From positions 5,828,001 to 5,892,000 of the forward strand of contig NZ_CP081496.1 of assembly GCF_019774615.1 (NCBI RefSeq): a DNA stretch of 64,000 nt. The letters run 5' to 3'. The stretch's first letter is position 1. Each line of letters begins with the position of its first letter. Positions 1 to 8,542 of this stretch are shown one piece after another. The stretch is from Streptomyces sp. BHT-5-2 (lineage in GTDB: Bacteria > Actinomycetota > Actinomycetes > Streptomycetales > Streptomycetaceae). The translations under genes were made by a program, and so were the position numbers. The notes under the pieces are model-generated. The model had not been told where the DNA came from. It ran no database searches and was given only the letters and a program-made list of their open reading frames with translations.

Positions 1-6
1 CCGGCC

Positions 7-939
7 TCAGGACTTCGCGCCGCCCGGGCTTCCGGCGGCCTCGGCGGACCCGGCGGCGGATCCGGACGCCGAGCCGTCGGCAGGCTTCCCGCCGTCCTCC
101 CGGCCGCCCTCGGCGAGCTGCCACTCCGGTTCGACGATCTCCTCGCGGCCCGGGGCCTTCTTCGCGGAGACGATCATGTAGACGACGGCCAGGACGAGGA
201 CCACCAACGCGGTCCAGACGTTCAGCCGCAGGCCCAGGATGTGGTGCGCCTCGTCGACCCGCAGGTACTCGATCCAGGCGCGGCCCGCGCAGTAGGCGGC
301 GACGTAGAGCGCGAAGACCCGCCCGTGGCCGAGGCGGAAGCGCTTGTCCGCCCAGATCACCAGCGCCGCGACGCCCAGGCACCACAGGCACTCGTAGAGG
401 AACGTCGGGTGGTAGGTGCCGCCGATGCGGCCGATCGCCGGGTCCGGGTCGATCTTCAGCGCCCACGGGACGTCGGTCGGCTTGCCGTACAGCTCCTGGT
501 TGAACCAGTTGCCCCAGCGGCCGATCGCCTGGCCGATGGCGAGGCCCGGCGCCAGCGCGTCGGCGTACGCGGGCATCGGGATGCCCCGGCGGCGGCAGCC
601 GATCCAGGCACCGAGCGCGCCCAGCGCGACCGCGCCCCAGATGCCGAGGCCGCCCTGCCACACCTTGAAGGCGTCGAGCGGGTGGCCGTTCTCGCCGAAG
701 TACGGCTCGTACGTCGTGATGACGTGGTACAAACGCCCGCCGACCAGGCCGAAGGGCACCGCCCACACGGCGATGTCGGCGACCGTTCCGGAGCGGCCGC
801 CGCGCTGCACCCAGCGCCGGTTGCCGAGCCAGACGCCGACGAACACGCCGATGATGATGCAGAACGCGTAGCCGCGCAGCGGGATCGGCCCGAGATGGAC
901 GACACCGGTCGACGGGCTGGGAATGAATGCGAGGTCCAT
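7..939 (-). CDS. lgt: Prolipoprotein diacylglyceryl transferase
   Basis: Moves a diacylglyceryl group from phosphatidylglycerol to the lipobox cysteine of prolipoproteins, the first step of lipoprotein maturation, in the cytoplasmic membrane. The 310-aa protein has about seven hydrophobic segments and the Lgt signature around GRWGNWFNQELYG (about residues 140-152), with the catalytic/lipid-binding Arg and Asn in place. The N-terminus carries the usual actinobacterial phrase PSPSTGVVHLGPIPLRGYA. The C-terminal tail (about 265-310) is a charged then Gly/Ala/Ser-rich extension, common in high-GC actinobacteria. The ATG start precedes the conserved N-terminus closely. lspA, the next step in the pathway, lies at 41300. 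Identification is secure. Confidence 0.96.
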   Translation of the reverse strand: MDLAFIPSPSTGVVHLGPIPLRGYAFCIIIGVFVGVWLGNRRWVQRGGRSGTVADIAVWAVPFGLVGGRLYHVITTYEPYFGENGHPLDAFKVWQGGLGIWGAVALGALGAWIGCRRRGIPMPAYADALAPGLAIGQAIGRWGNWFNQELYGKPTDVPWALKIDPDPAIGRIGGTYHPTFLYECLWCLGVAALVIWADKRFRLGHGRVFALYVAAYCAGRAWIEYLRVDEAHHILGLRLNVWTALVVLVLAVVYMIVSAKKAPGREEIVEPEWQLAEGGREDGGKPADGSASGSAAGSAEAAGSPGGAKS

Positions 940-1035
940 GGCAGGACCGACGCTACCGCGCCGGGCGGGGTCGACGACAACCCGCCCGGCAACGGCTGCG
1001 TAACGGCCACGGCGGCGCAGCGGTCCGTACCGACT

Positions 1036-1061
1036 GCCCGGCCGGACGGCCGCGGCCGGGC
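1036..1061 (-). terminator. Hairpin at the end of the DsbA-like gene
   Basis: A perfect 9-bp inverted repeat (GCCCGGCCG / CGGCCGGGC) with an 8-base loop. The outer base touches the stop codon of the thioredoxin-fold gene. It separates that gene from lgt, about 95 bp further on. There is no U-tract, which is normal for Streptomyces terminators. In DNA this GC-rich a 9-bp dyad can arise by chance, so this is moderate evidence. Confidence 0.45.
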
Positions 1062-1858
1062 TACTTGCTCTTGTCCGCCGCCAGGACCATCTTCTTCAGG
1101 TCCGCGGGGGTGACCCGGCCGCCCTTGACCTGGGAGAGGTCCTTGCCGTTGAGCAGGACGGTCGGGGTGCCGCGGAAGCCGCCACTGGCGAACGCCTCGT
1201 TGGACTTGCGGACGAAGCCGTCGTACCGGCCGTCGTGGACGCACTTGGTGAACGCGGCCGACGTCAGACCCGGGACCTTCCCGGCCAGCTGGAGCAGGTA
1301 CTTCTTGTCGCCGAAGCGGTCCTGCTGCTCGGGCGGCTGGTGGGAGTAGAGGACGTCGTGGTAGTCGCGGAACTTTCCGGCGTCCTGGGCGCACAGGGCG
1401 GCGTTGGCGGCGTTCAGCGAGCCGGTGCCGCCGGCGTTGCCGTCGATGAGGGTGGCGAGGTGGTACTCCACCTTGAGCCGGCCGGAGTCCTGGAGCTGGT
1501 GGATCACCGGGCGGAAGCCGGTCTCGAACTGCTGGCAGGCCGGGCAGCGGAAGTCCTCCCAGACGGTGAGGGTGGAACGGGCGCCGGCCGGACCCACCTG
1601 GACGGCGGGCTTGTCGCCGTCGCTGGCCTTTCTGGGGAGGGCGAAGGCGTCGTCGGTGGTGCTGCCGGTGCCGCCGCCGGAGGACACCCAGACGGCGATC
1701 CCGCCGGCCACCGCGAGCACCGCGACCACCGCGCCGGCGACGGCCGACTGGCGGACCCGGCGGGCGCGCGTCCTCTCCTTGTCACGCTGGGCCTGGAGCC
1801 GCTCGCGGGCGCTGCTCGTTCCGTCACGCTTCGGGCCGTCATGGTTCTTCTGGTTCAC
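1061..1858 (-). CDS. Membrane-anchored DsbA-like thioredoxin-fold protein
   Basis: Predicted extracytoplasmic thiol-disulfide or thioredoxin-fold protein of 265 aa: a charged cytoplasmic N-terminus (ARERLQAQRDKERTRARR), one membrane anchor (about residues 38-58), then a thioredoxin-4/DsbA domain with a CPAC active-site motif in FRCPACQQFE. A GTG at 1858 is preferred over an upstream ATG at 1894, because the upstream stretch lies inside the trpA terminator hairpin and the N-terminus MNQKNHDGPKR... then resembles the two paralogues at 34605 and 35783 (MSNRN...QAARERLRA). The ribosome-binding site is weak. Substrate unknown; its conserved place between trpA and lgt gives no clear functional link. 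Confidence 0.85.
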   Translation of the reverse strand: MNQKNHDGPKRDGTSSARERLQAQRDKERTRARRVRQSAVAGAVVAVLAVAGGIAVWVSSGGGTGSTTDDAFALPRKASDGDKPAVQVGPAGARSTLTVWEDFRCPACQQFETGFRPVIHQLQDSGRLKVEYHLATLIDGNAGGTGSLNAANAALCAQDAGKFRDYHDVLYSHQPPEQQDRFGDKKYLLQLAGKVPGLTSAAFTKCVHDGRYDGFVRKSNEAFASGGFRGTPTVLLNGKDLSQVKGGRVTPADLKKMVLAADKSK

Positions 1859-1873
1859 GCCCGTGGACAACGA

Positions 1874-1903
1874 AGCGGAGGGGCACAGCCGCACCCCTCC
1901 GCT
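1874..1903 (-). terminator. trp operon terminator after trpA
   Basis: A perfect 10-bp stem (AGCGGAGGGG / CCCCTCCGCT) with a 10-base loop, 33 bp past the trpA stop. Its position between trpA and the independently started DsbA-like gene fits a factor-independent terminator of the trpC-M-B-A transcript. Confidence 0.75.
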
Positions 1904-1936
1904 CCGAGGTTCGCCCGATCGGACGATCTGCCGGGG

Positions 1937-2779
1937 TCAGTCCCGGGCCGCGCCGTTCCGGCGCACGCCGTCGCCGAGCCGCCCGGCCAGGGCCCGGACG
2001 GCGGTCAGCCCGGCGTCAAGGTCGCCGTCCGCCGCCAGCAGGCACTTGACGAACGCCGAGCCGACGATCACACCGTCGGCGAAGCGGGCCACCTCGGCGG
2101 CCTGCTCGGCGTTGGAGACGCCCAGGCCGACGCAGACGGGGAGCCCACGACGGGCGCCCGCCGTGGCGCGGGTGCGGGCCACCAGGTCCTCGGCCTCCCG
2201 GCCGACGGACTCGCGGGTGCCGGTGACGCCCATCAGGGACGCGGCGTAGACGAAGCCGCTGCCGGCCTCGGTGATCTTGGCGAGCCGCTCGTCCCGGCTG
2301 CTCGGGGCGACCACGAAGACGGTGGCCAGGCCGTGCTGTTCGGCGGCCTTGCGCCAGACCTCGGACTCCTCGACCGGGAGGTCCGGCAGGATGCAGCCGG
2401 CGCCGCCCGCCTCGGCGAGGTCGGCGGCGAACCGCTCGACGCCGTAGCGGTCGACAGGGTTCCAGTACGTCATGCAGAGCACCGGCGCGCCGGTGGCGGC
2501 GTGCACGTCGCGGACCGTGCGGAGCACGTCGGTGATCCGGACGCCGGCGCGCAGCGCGATGTCGTCGGCGGTCTGGATCACCGGGCCGTCCAGGACCGGG
2601 TCGCTGTGCGGCAGCCCGACCTCGACGATGTCGCAGCCGCCGTCGAGCATCTCGGTCAGCGCCCGGATGCCGCCGTCGACGGTGGGGAAGCCGGCCGGGA
2701 GGTAGCCGACCAGCGCGGCCCGGTCCTCGGCGCGGGCCTGCGCCAGGACGGACGTCAGGAGTTCGATGTTGCCCGCCAT
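1937..2779 (-). CDS. trpA: Tryptophan synthase alpha chain
   Basis: Cleaves indole-3-glycerol phosphate to indole, which is channelled to TrpB, in the last step of tryptophan synthesis. The 280-aa TIM-barrel protein has the catalytic Glu in DIVEVGLPHSDP and the catalytic Asp in SDPVLDGP (about residues 45-62), plus the C-terminal phosphate-binding GVIVGSAFVK. The ATG at 2779 shares its A with the trpB TGA (TGATG); a GTG one codon upstream (2782) would give a 4-base overlap. A GAGGGGGA ribosome-binding sequence lies just upstream inside trpB, so translation is probably coupled to trpB, as expected for an alpha-beta complex. Confidence 0.96.
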   Translation of the reverse strand: MAGNIELLTSVLAQARAEDRAALVGYLPAGFPTVDGGIRALTEMLDGGCDIVEVGLPHSDPVLDGPVIQTADDIALRAGVRITDVLRTVRDVHAATGAPVLCMTYWNPVDRYGVERFAADLAEAGGAGCILPDLPVEESEVWRKAAEQHGLATVFVVAPSSRDERLAKITEAGSGFVYAASLMGVTGTRESVGREAEDLVARTRATAGARRGLPVCVGLGVSNAEQAAEVARFADGVIVGSAFVKCLLAADGDLDAGLTAVRALAGRLGDGVRRNGAARD

Positions 2780-4050
2780 CACTTGTCCCCCTCACCGGTG
2801 CGGTCGGCGCCGTTGTCGTTGTCGTAGAGCCCGAAGTAGCGGGCGGCGGTGTCCATGTCCTTGTCGCCGCGGCCGGAGAGGTTGATCAGCAGCAGGCCGT
2901 CGGGGCCCAGCTCCCGGCCGACCTCCAGGGCGCCGGCCAGCGCGTGGGCGCTCTCGATGGCCGGGATGATGCCCTCGGTGCGGGACAGCAGGCGCAGGGC
3001 CTGCATCGCCGCGTCGTCGGTGACCGCGCGGTACTCGGCGCGGCCGACGTCCTTGAGGTAGGCGTGCTCGGGGCCGATGCCCGGGTAGTCCAGGCCGGCC
3101 GAGATCGAGTACGGCTCGGTGATCTGGCCGTCCTCGTCCTGGAGGACGTAGGAGCGGGAGCCGTGCAGGATGCCGGGAGTGCCCTCGGTGAGGGTGGCGG
3201 CGTGCTCGCCGGTCTCGATGCCGTGGCCGCCGGGCTCGCAGCCGATCAGGCGGACGCCGGTGTCGGGCAGGAAGGCGTGGAACAGGCCGATGGCGTTGGA
3301 GCCGCCGCCGACGCAGGCCAGGGCGGCGTCCGGCAGCCGGCCGGCGCGCTGGAGGATCTGGCGGCGGGCCTCGACGCCGATGACCCGGTGGAAGTCGCGG
3401 ACCAGGGCCGGGAAGGGGTGCGGGCCGGCGACCGTGCCGAAGAGGTAGTGGGTGCGGTCGACGTTGGCGACCCAGTCGCGGAACGCCTCGTTGATGGCGT
3501 CCTTGAGGGTGCGGCTGCCGGACTTCACGGCGATGACCTCGGCGCCGAGCATCCGCATCCGGGCGACGTTGAGGGCCTGCCGCTCGGTGTCGATCTCGCC
3601 CATGTAGATGGTGCATTCGAGGCCGAAGAGGGCGCAGGCGGTGGCGGTGGCGACGCCGTGCTGGCCGGCGCCGGTCTCCGCGATGACCCGGGTCTTGCCC
3701 ATGCGCTTGGTGAGCAGGGCCTGGCCCAGCACGTTGTTGATCTTGTGCGAGCCGGTGTGGTTGAGGTCCTCGCGCTTGAGGAACACCCGGGCCCCGCCGG
3801 CGTGTTCGGCGAACCGCGGCACCTCGGTGAGGGCGCTGGGCCGGCCGGTGTAGTTGACCATCAGGTCGTCGAGCTCGGCGGCGAAGGCCGGGTCGGCCTT
3901 GGCCTTCTCGTACTCGGCGGCGACCTCGTCCACCGCGGCGACCAGCGCCTCGGGGATGAACTTGCCGCCGAAGGCGCCGAAGTAGCCCTCGGCGCTGGGG
4001 ACTTGGCCTTCCGGGTCGGGAAGGAAGAAACGGGAACTTTCGGAGGACAT
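2779..4050 (-). CDS. trpB: Tryptophan synthase beta chain
   Basis: PLP enzyme that condenses indole with serine to make tryptophan; partner of TrpA. The 423-aa protein carries the PLP-lysine motif HTGSHKINN (about residue 110), the glycine-rich phosphate loop CVGGGSNAIG and the conserved GRPSALTEVPRF entry region. The reading frame is open much further upstream, but the real start is the ATG at 4050: it has a GAGGAG ribosome-binding site about 8 bases before it and gives the normal family length, whereas the upstream extension is low complexity and overlaps trpM. The N-terminus MSSESSRFFLPDPEGQ is typical of actinobacterial TrpB. Confidence 0.96.
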   Translation of the reverse strand: MSSESSRFFLPDPEGQVPSAEGYFGAFGGKFIPEALVAAVDEVAAEYEKAKADPAFAAELDDLMVNYTGRPSALTEVPRFAEHAGGARVFLKREDLNHTGSHKINNVLGQALLTKRMGKTRVIAETGAGQHGVATATACALFGLECTIYMGEIDTERQALNVARMRMLGAEVIAVKSGSRTLKDAINEAFRDWVANVDRTHYLFGTVAGPHPFPALVRDFHRVIGVEARRQILQRAGRLPDAALACVGGGSNAIGLFHAFLPDTGVRLIGCEPGGHGIETGEHAATLTEGTPGILHGSRSYVLQDEDGQITEPYSISAGLDYPGIGPEHAYLKDVGRAEYRAVTDDAAMQALRLLSRTEGIIPAIESAHALAGALEVGRELGPDGLLLINLSGRGDKDMDTAARYFGLYDNDNGADRTGEGDK

Positions 4051-4156
4051 CTGAGCACTCCTCGACCGGGGCTCGGCGCCCCGGAGGTCCGGTATGTCGG
4101 GATGGCGTGACGGCTGCTCCGCGCACCGCTCCGTCGCCGCTACGGGGACGGACGCG

Positions 4157-4363
4157 TCAGCGCGCGGTCCCCGGACGCCATCGCCGCCCGTTGATCTGAC
4201 CCGGCTCGGAGCCGATGTGGTACCGCACCCGGCGCCCCCGGACCCGGCGGGCGGGCGCCCGGCAGCCACGGTGCCACGAGGGAAGCGCAAGGGGGCACCG
4301 CCCGCCCGAACGCAGCCGGGAGCGGCGGGACTTGACCTCGGGGCGGAGGGGGGCGGCGGTCAT
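4157..4363 (-). CDS. trpM: TrpM-like tryptophan biosynthesis modulator
   Basis: A 68-aa very basic protein between trpC (28 bp upstream) and trpB (106 bp downstream) in the same direction. In Streptomyces coelicolor this exact slot holds trpX/trpM, a small protein reported to modulate tryptophan production and differentiation. The arginine-rich C-terminal half (GCRAPARRVRGRRVRY, then EPGQINGRRWR) looks like the conserved part; I assign the name by position and this composition, not by an alignment. ATG at 4363 with AGGACAGG about 10 bases upstream. No recognisable domain; it may bind nucleic acid or another Trp enzyme. Confidence 0.72.
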   Translation of the reverse strand: MTAAPLRPEVKSRRSRLRSGGRCPLALPSWHRGCRAPARRVRGRRVRYHIGSEPGQINGRRWRPGTAR

Positions 4364-4391
4364 CTCGGGGTGCCTGTCCTGCGGGGCCCGG

Positions 4392-5201
4392 TCAGTCCCG
4401 GCCGTGCCGGATCGCCGGGTGGGAGCCGGCGGCGACCAGATCGGCGACCGCGGCCTTGGGGTCCTTGCCGGTGACCAGGGACTCGCCGACCAGTACGGCG
4501 TCGGCGCCGTCGTTGGCGTATGCGATCAGGTCGTGCGGGCCGCGCACGCCGGACTCGGCGACCTTGACGATGTGGTCGGGGACCTCGGGGGCGACCCGGG
4601 CGAAGGTGCCGCGGTCGACCTCCAGGGTCTTGAGGTCGCGGGCGTTGATCCCGATGATCTTCGCGCCGGCGGCCACCGCGCGGGCGACCTCCTCCTCGTC
4701 GTGCGCCTCGACCAGCGGCGTCAGCCCGATCGACTCGGCCCGCTCGATCAGCGAGACCAGGGCCTCCTGCTCCAGCGCGGCGACGATCAGCAGCGCGAGG
4801 TCCGCGCCGTAGGCCCGGGCCTCCCACAGCTGGTAGGCGGTGACGATGAAGTCCTTGCGCAGGACGGGGATGTCGACCTTGGCGCGGACGGCCTCCAGGT
4901 CGGCCAGCGAGCCGCCGAACCGGCGCTGCTCGGTGAGGACGGAGATCACCGCGGCACCGCCCGCCTCGTAGTCGGCGGCCAGGCCCGCGGGGTCGGCGAT
5001 CGCGGCGAGCGCGCCCTTGGACGGGCTGGAGCGCTTGACCTCGCAGATCACCCGGACGCCCTCGCCCTTCAGGGCGGCGACGCCGTCCTTGGCCGGGCGC
5101 GCCTTGCGGGCCCGCTCCTTGAGCTCGTCGAGGCCGACGCGCGCCTGCCGCTCTGCGAGGTCGGCGCGGACTCCGTCGATGATCTCGTCGAGCACGCTCA
5201 C
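4392..5201 (-). CDS. trpC: Indole-3-glycerol phosphate synthase
   Basis: Closes the indole ring from CdRP, the product of the TrpF reaction. The 269-aa TIM barrel has the catalytic KRSSPSKG motif (about residues 54-61), VLRKDFI and the phosphate-binding VAESGVRG and VLVGESLV near the C-terminus. The GTG at 5201 is chosen because an AAGGAGG ribosome-binding site sits about 10 bases upstream. The 199-bp gap before it probably holds its own promoter. I looked there for a Trp-rich leader peptide and found no clustered tryptophan codons, so classical trp attenuation is not visible. It is the first gene of trpC-M-B-A. Confidence 0.96.
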   Translation of the reverse strand: MSVLDEIIDGVRADLAERQARVGLDELKERARKARPAKDGVAALKGEGVRVICEVKRSSPSKGALAAIADPAGLAADYEAGGAAVISVLTEQRRFGGSLADLEAVRAKVDIPVLRKDFIVTAYQLWEARAYGADLALLIVAALEQEALVSLIERAESIGLTPLVEAHDEEEVARAVAAGAKIIGINARDLKTLEVDRGTFARVAPEVPDHIVKVAESGVRGPHDLIAYANDGADAVLVGESLVTGKDPKAAVADLVAAGSHPAIRHGRD

Positions 5202-5400
5202 GCGAGCGGCCTCCTTCTTGAAGGGTGGCGGTGGACAGCGGCCGGTGGGACGCGAACCGTCGTCCCGGCCGGTCCTTTGATGGTATCCGCCGCGAGGGGC
5301 AGGTAGCGCATCCGGTTGACCGCGGTCCCACGAACTGGACGACTTCGGGGTGCCCGGCGGTACGCCCCGGGGGCCGCGGCGGGCCGCGGACGGGGGTGCG

Positions 5401-5841
5401 TCACGGCCGCAGTCCGGCGCCGAGGGGGAGGTTGCGGACGAGCGTGAAGACCAGCAGCAGGCCGCCCAGCGCCCACCAGTGGGCCGGTCGGGGCCGCGGG
5501 CCCGGCGTGGGCAGGCCGCGCACCGCGCGGGCCGCCCAGACCAGCCAGAAGAGCGCGAACGCGGCGTAGCCGGCCACCGCGGGGGCGTTGGCGCCGAGCG
5601 CCGCGAGGAGGTCGCCGTGCGCGACGGCGTGCGCGCTGCGCAGCCCGCCGCAGGCCGGACAGAGCAGGCCGGTGAGGTGCCGCAGCGGACAGACCGGGTA
5701 GTGGCCCGGTTCGTTGGGGTCGACGGTGCCGACCCAGGTGAAGGCGGCGACCACCGCCGCCAGGGTGCCGGCCGGTGCGGCGAGCCGGCGCAGTGGCCCG
5801 CGGGAGGTGTCCGGCCGGGGCCGGACCACATGATCACTCAC
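5401..5841 (-). CDS. DUF2752 family membrane protein
   Basis: Small integral membrane protein of about 146 aa with three or four hydrophobic stretches and the DUF2752 hallmark CPLRHLTGLLCPACGGLR (about residues 50-67), a cysteine pair followed by CGGLR and a downstream HGD. Function unknown. It lies between the HGxxPAAW gene and trpC in the trp block. The GTG at 5841 is the first plausible start giving the family's usual N-terminus; no good ribosome-binding site is visible, so the start is uncertain. A 6-bp dyad AAGAAG / CTTCTT (5866-5883) lies 25 bp upstream. Confidence 0.8.
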   Translation of the reverse strand: MSDHVVRPRPDTSRGPLRRLAAPAGTLAAVVAAFTWVGTVDPNEPGHYPVCPLRHLTGLLCPACGGLRSAHAVAHGDLLAALGANAPAVAGYAAFALFWLVWAARAVRGLPTPGPRPRPAHWWALGGLLLVFTLVRNLPLGAGLRP

Positions 5842-5951
5842 GGTGCCGATGGTGCTACCGGACGCAAGAAGGCGCAGCTTCTTCGCCGCCGTACGGGGCG
5901 CGGGCCCTACGGGGCGGGAAGCGGCGCCTCCGGGGTGCTGCGGAGCGGGGC

Positions 5952-6191
5952 TCAGCCCTCCTGCGGCCGGGCCTTCGCGGCGGGCTCGGCCGAGCGCTTG
6001 GGCTCCTGGCCGAGGCCGGCCGCGCGCATCAGGCCACCCACGACGGCGCCGGCGCCGATCAGCACCATGCCCGCCCAGAAGCCGGCGACATTGCCCACCA
6101 CGATGAAGGCACCGGCCACACAGAAGCCGATGAAGGCGATGATGACGCCGGTCCAGGCGGCGGGGGTGTGTCCGTGGCCACTGCTCGACAT
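5952..6191 (-). CDS. HGxxPAAW family membrane protein
   Basis: A 79-aa membrane protein with the N-terminal signature HGHTPAAW (residues 6-13) that defines this actinobacterial family, followed by two transmembrane segments (about 15-35 and 40-60) and a short charged tail. Function unknown. The ATG at 6191 is preferred over an in-frame ATG further upstream because GAGGAG lies 7 bases before it. It follows the TIGR02234 gene by 86 bp in the same direction and precedes the DUF2752 gene. The three form a conserved uncharacterised set next to trpE. Confidence 0.85.
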   Translation of the reverse strand: MSSSGHGHTPAAWTGVIIAFIGFCVAGAFIVVGNVAGFWAGMVLIGAGAVVGGLMRAAGLGQEPKRSAEPAAKARPQEG

Positions 6192-6277
6192 GGAGTGCTC
6201 CTCGTTGCTGAAGTCGCGCCGGGGTCCGGGCGCGCGAATGTCGTCGTCCATTGTCACCGATGCCGGGCGGGGCCCTT

Positions 6278-6940
6278 TTACCGGGTGGGGTCCTCGCCGC
6301 GGTCCAGGGACTTCCAGATCTCCTCGGGGCGCTCCAGGTCCGGCGGCGCCGCGGCGCGCCGCGGGCCGCGGGCGCCGCCGGGGGTGCGCTCGTACCGGCC
6401 CGACATCGCGGGCCAGAGGCGGCCGAAGACCAGGGCCAGGACCCCGGCGAGGAGCAGCAGCAGGCCGCCGGCGGCGGCCACCCAGGGCCAGACGGTGTGC
6501 GTGACGTGATGCACATCGGCGGTGTTCAGGCCGACCGCGTCGGCGGCCTTCTCGCGCAGCGCCGAGGTGTCGGCGTAGCCGAGGGCGGCGGCGGCGGTGA
6601 CGCCGAGGCCGCTGAGGGCCAGCAGGGCGGCGACCACGATCCGGCCGACCCGACGGACCGCGAAGACGGCGACCAGGGCGGCCAGGCCGACCACCGCCAG
6701 CGCGCCGGGCACGCCGGTCACGTCGGCGCCGGTCACGGTGCGCGGCAGCTCGCCCTGGGCGAGCGCCGCGGTGCCCCGGGCCCAGGTGCGGCCGGAGGCG
6801 AGCAGCGCCAGGCCCGCGCCGGCGGCGCCGAGCAGCAGCGCCAGGGCCAGCGAGCGCCGGGCGCTGCTGCGGGGCCGGGCCGGGGCGGGAGCCGGCTCGG
6901 TGTCGGTACGGGACTGGGGTACGGCACTCACGCGTACCAC
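6278..6940 (-). CDS. TIGR02234 family Trp-associated membrane protein
   Basis: About 220 aa with four predicted membrane segments: near residues 30-50, 80-95, 100-120 and 150-175. An extracellular loop begins with the family phrase SGRTWARG after helix 1. TIGR02234 proteins occur almost only in actinobacteria beside tryptophan genes, and this one is 46 bp after trpE. Function unknown; a transport or regulatory role in Trp metabolism is only an inference from context. Start is either the GTG at 6940 (GGTAGG a few bases upstream) or the GTG at 6931. Confidence 0.85.
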   Translation of the reverse strand: MVRVSAVPQSRTDTEPAPAPARPRSSARRSLALALLLGAAGAGLALLASGRTWARGTAALAQGELPRTVTGADVTGVPGALAVVGLAALVAVFAVRRVGRIVVAALLALSGLGVTAAAALGYADTSALREKAADAVGLNTADVHHVTHTVWPWVAAAGGLLLLLAGVLALVFGRLWPAMSGRYERTPGGARGPRRAAAPPDLERPEEIWKSLDRGEDPTR

Positions 6941-6986
6941 TATCGCCTACCGGCCCTCGCGGGCCGCCGTGCGGGGGTGCGGCCGG

Positions 6987-8531
6987 TCATTTGCCCAGGT
7001 GGTTGGCGGTGTGGACGGCCCGGAGGACGGCGGCGGCCTTGTTGCGGCACTCGGTGTCCTCGGCGTCCGGGTCGGAGTCGGCGACGATGCCGGCGCCGGC
7101 CTGGACGTAGGCCGTGCCGTCCCGCAGCAGGGCGGTGCGGATGGCGATGGCGGTGTCGGAGTCCCCGGCGAAGTCCAGATAGCCCACGCAGCCGCCGTAG
7201 AGGCCGCGCCGGGTCGGCTCCAGCTCCTCGATGATCTGCAGGGCGCGCGGCTTGGGGGCGCCGGAGAGGGTGCCGGCGGGGAAGCAGGCGGTGAGCACGT
7301 CGAAGGCGGTGCGGTCGGCGGCGACCGTGCCGGTGACGGTGGAGACGATGTGCATGACGTGGCTGTAGCGCTCGACGGACATGAAGTCGACGACCTCGAC
7401 GCTGCCCGGCTCGCAGACCCGGCCCAGGTCGTTGCGGCCGAGGTCGACCAGCATCAGGTGCTCGGCGCGCTCCTTGGGGTCGGCCATCAGCTCGTCGGCG
7501 AGCGCCTGGTCCTCCTGGACGGACGAGCCGCGCGGGCGGGTGCCGGCGATCGGGTGCACCATGGCCCGGCCGTTCTCGACCTTGACCAGCGCCTCGGGGC
7601 TGGAGCCGACGACGTCGAAGGCCGCCCCCTCGGGGTCTCCGTTGCCCTCGAAGCGGAAGAGGTACATGTAGGGGCTGGGGTTGGTGGCCCGCAGCACGCG
7701 GTAGACGTCCAACGCGCTTGCCGTGCAGGGGGTTTCGAACCGCTGCGAGGGCACCACCTGGAACGCCTCGCCGGCCCGGATGCGCTCCTTGACGTCGTCG
7801 ACGGCGGCCTTGAAGTTGTCGGCGCCCCACTCGCCGGTGTACGGGGGCAGCGCGGTCGGCGGGAGCGCGGCGGCGCTCGCGGGCGCGGGGCGGGCGAGGT
7901 CGTCGGCCATGGCGTCCAGGCGGGCCACCGCGTCCGCGTACGCCTCGTCGACGCCGGTCGCCAGGTCGTTGTGGTTGATGGCGTTGGCGATCAGCAGGAC
8001 CGTGCCGCTCCAGTGGTCCAGGACGGCGAGGTCGGAGGTGAGCAGCATGGTGAGCTCGGGCAGGCCGAGGTCGTCGGTGGTGTGCTCGCCGACCTTCTCC
8101 AGGCGGCGCACGATGTCGTAGCCGAGGTAGCCGACCATGCCGCCGGTGAACGGGGGCAGTCCCTCGCCCTCGATGAGGTCGCGGGGCGTGTGCAGGGCCT
8201 CGACGGTGGCGCGCAGCGCGGCGAGCGGGTCGCCGCCGGTGGGGACGCCGACCGGCGGGGTGCCGAGCCAGTGCGCCCGGCCGTCGCGGGCGGTGAGCGT
8301 CGCGGCGCTGCGCACTCCGATGAACGAGTACCGCGACCACGTACGGCCGTTCTCGGCCGATTCGAGGAGGAAGGTGCCGGGGCGCTCGCCGGCGAGCTTG
8401 CGGTAGAGGCCGACCGGGGTGTCGCCGTCCGCGAGGAGGCGCCGGGTGACGGGGATGACCCGCCGGTCCTCGGCGAGCGTGCGGAAGGTGTCGAGGTCGG
8501 GTGTGGCGGTGCCGGTGGTTCCCGTGGTCAT
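6987..8531 (-). CDS. trpE: Anthranilate synthase component I
   Basis: Converts chorismate to anthranilate using ammonia from a TrpG glutaminase, which is not in this window. 514 aa. The N-terminal domain has the Trp feedback-site motif FLLESAE. The C-terminal chorismate-binding domain shows PFTGGMVGYLGYD, PSPYMYLF, PIAGTRPRG, DLGRNDLGRV and PAGTLSGAPKPRA in order. The ATG at 8531 lies 11 bp after the hisI stop, so trpE appears to be co-transcribed with hisI; its ribosome-binding site is weak. No leader peptide with Trp codons is visible, so control is probably by feedback or elsewhere in the operon. Confidence 0.95.
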   Translation of the reverse strand: MTTGTTGTATPDLDTFRTLAEDRRVIPVTRRLLADGDTPVGLYRKLAGERPGTFLLESAENGRTWSRYSFIGVRSAATLTARDGRAHWLGTPPVGVPTGGDPLAALRATVEALHTPRDLIEGEGLPPFTGGMVGYLGYDIVRRLEKVGEHTTDDLGLPELTMLLTSDLAVLDHWSGTVLLIANAINHNDLATGVDEAYADAVARLDAMADDLARPAPASAAALPPTALPPYTGEWGADNFKAAVDDVKERIRAGEAFQVVPSQRFETPCTASALDVYRVLRATNPSPYMYLFRFEGNGDPEGAAFDVVGSSPEALVKVENGRAMVHPIAGTRPRGSSVQEDQALADELMADPKERAEHLMLVDLGRNDLGRVCEPGSVEVVDFMSVERYSHVMHIVSTVTGTVAADRTAFDVLTACFPAGTLSGAPKPRALQIIEELEPTRRGLYGGCVGYLDFAGDSDTAIAIRTALLRDGTAYVQAGAGIVADSDPDAEDTECRNKAAAVLRAVHTANHLGK

Positions 8532-8542
8532 GGGAGCGGAGC

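Noticed and set aside
5202..5400. Possible trp attenuator leader peptide before trpC
   Set aside because: I read the frames and found no cluster of TGG codons and no terminator/antiterminator pair.
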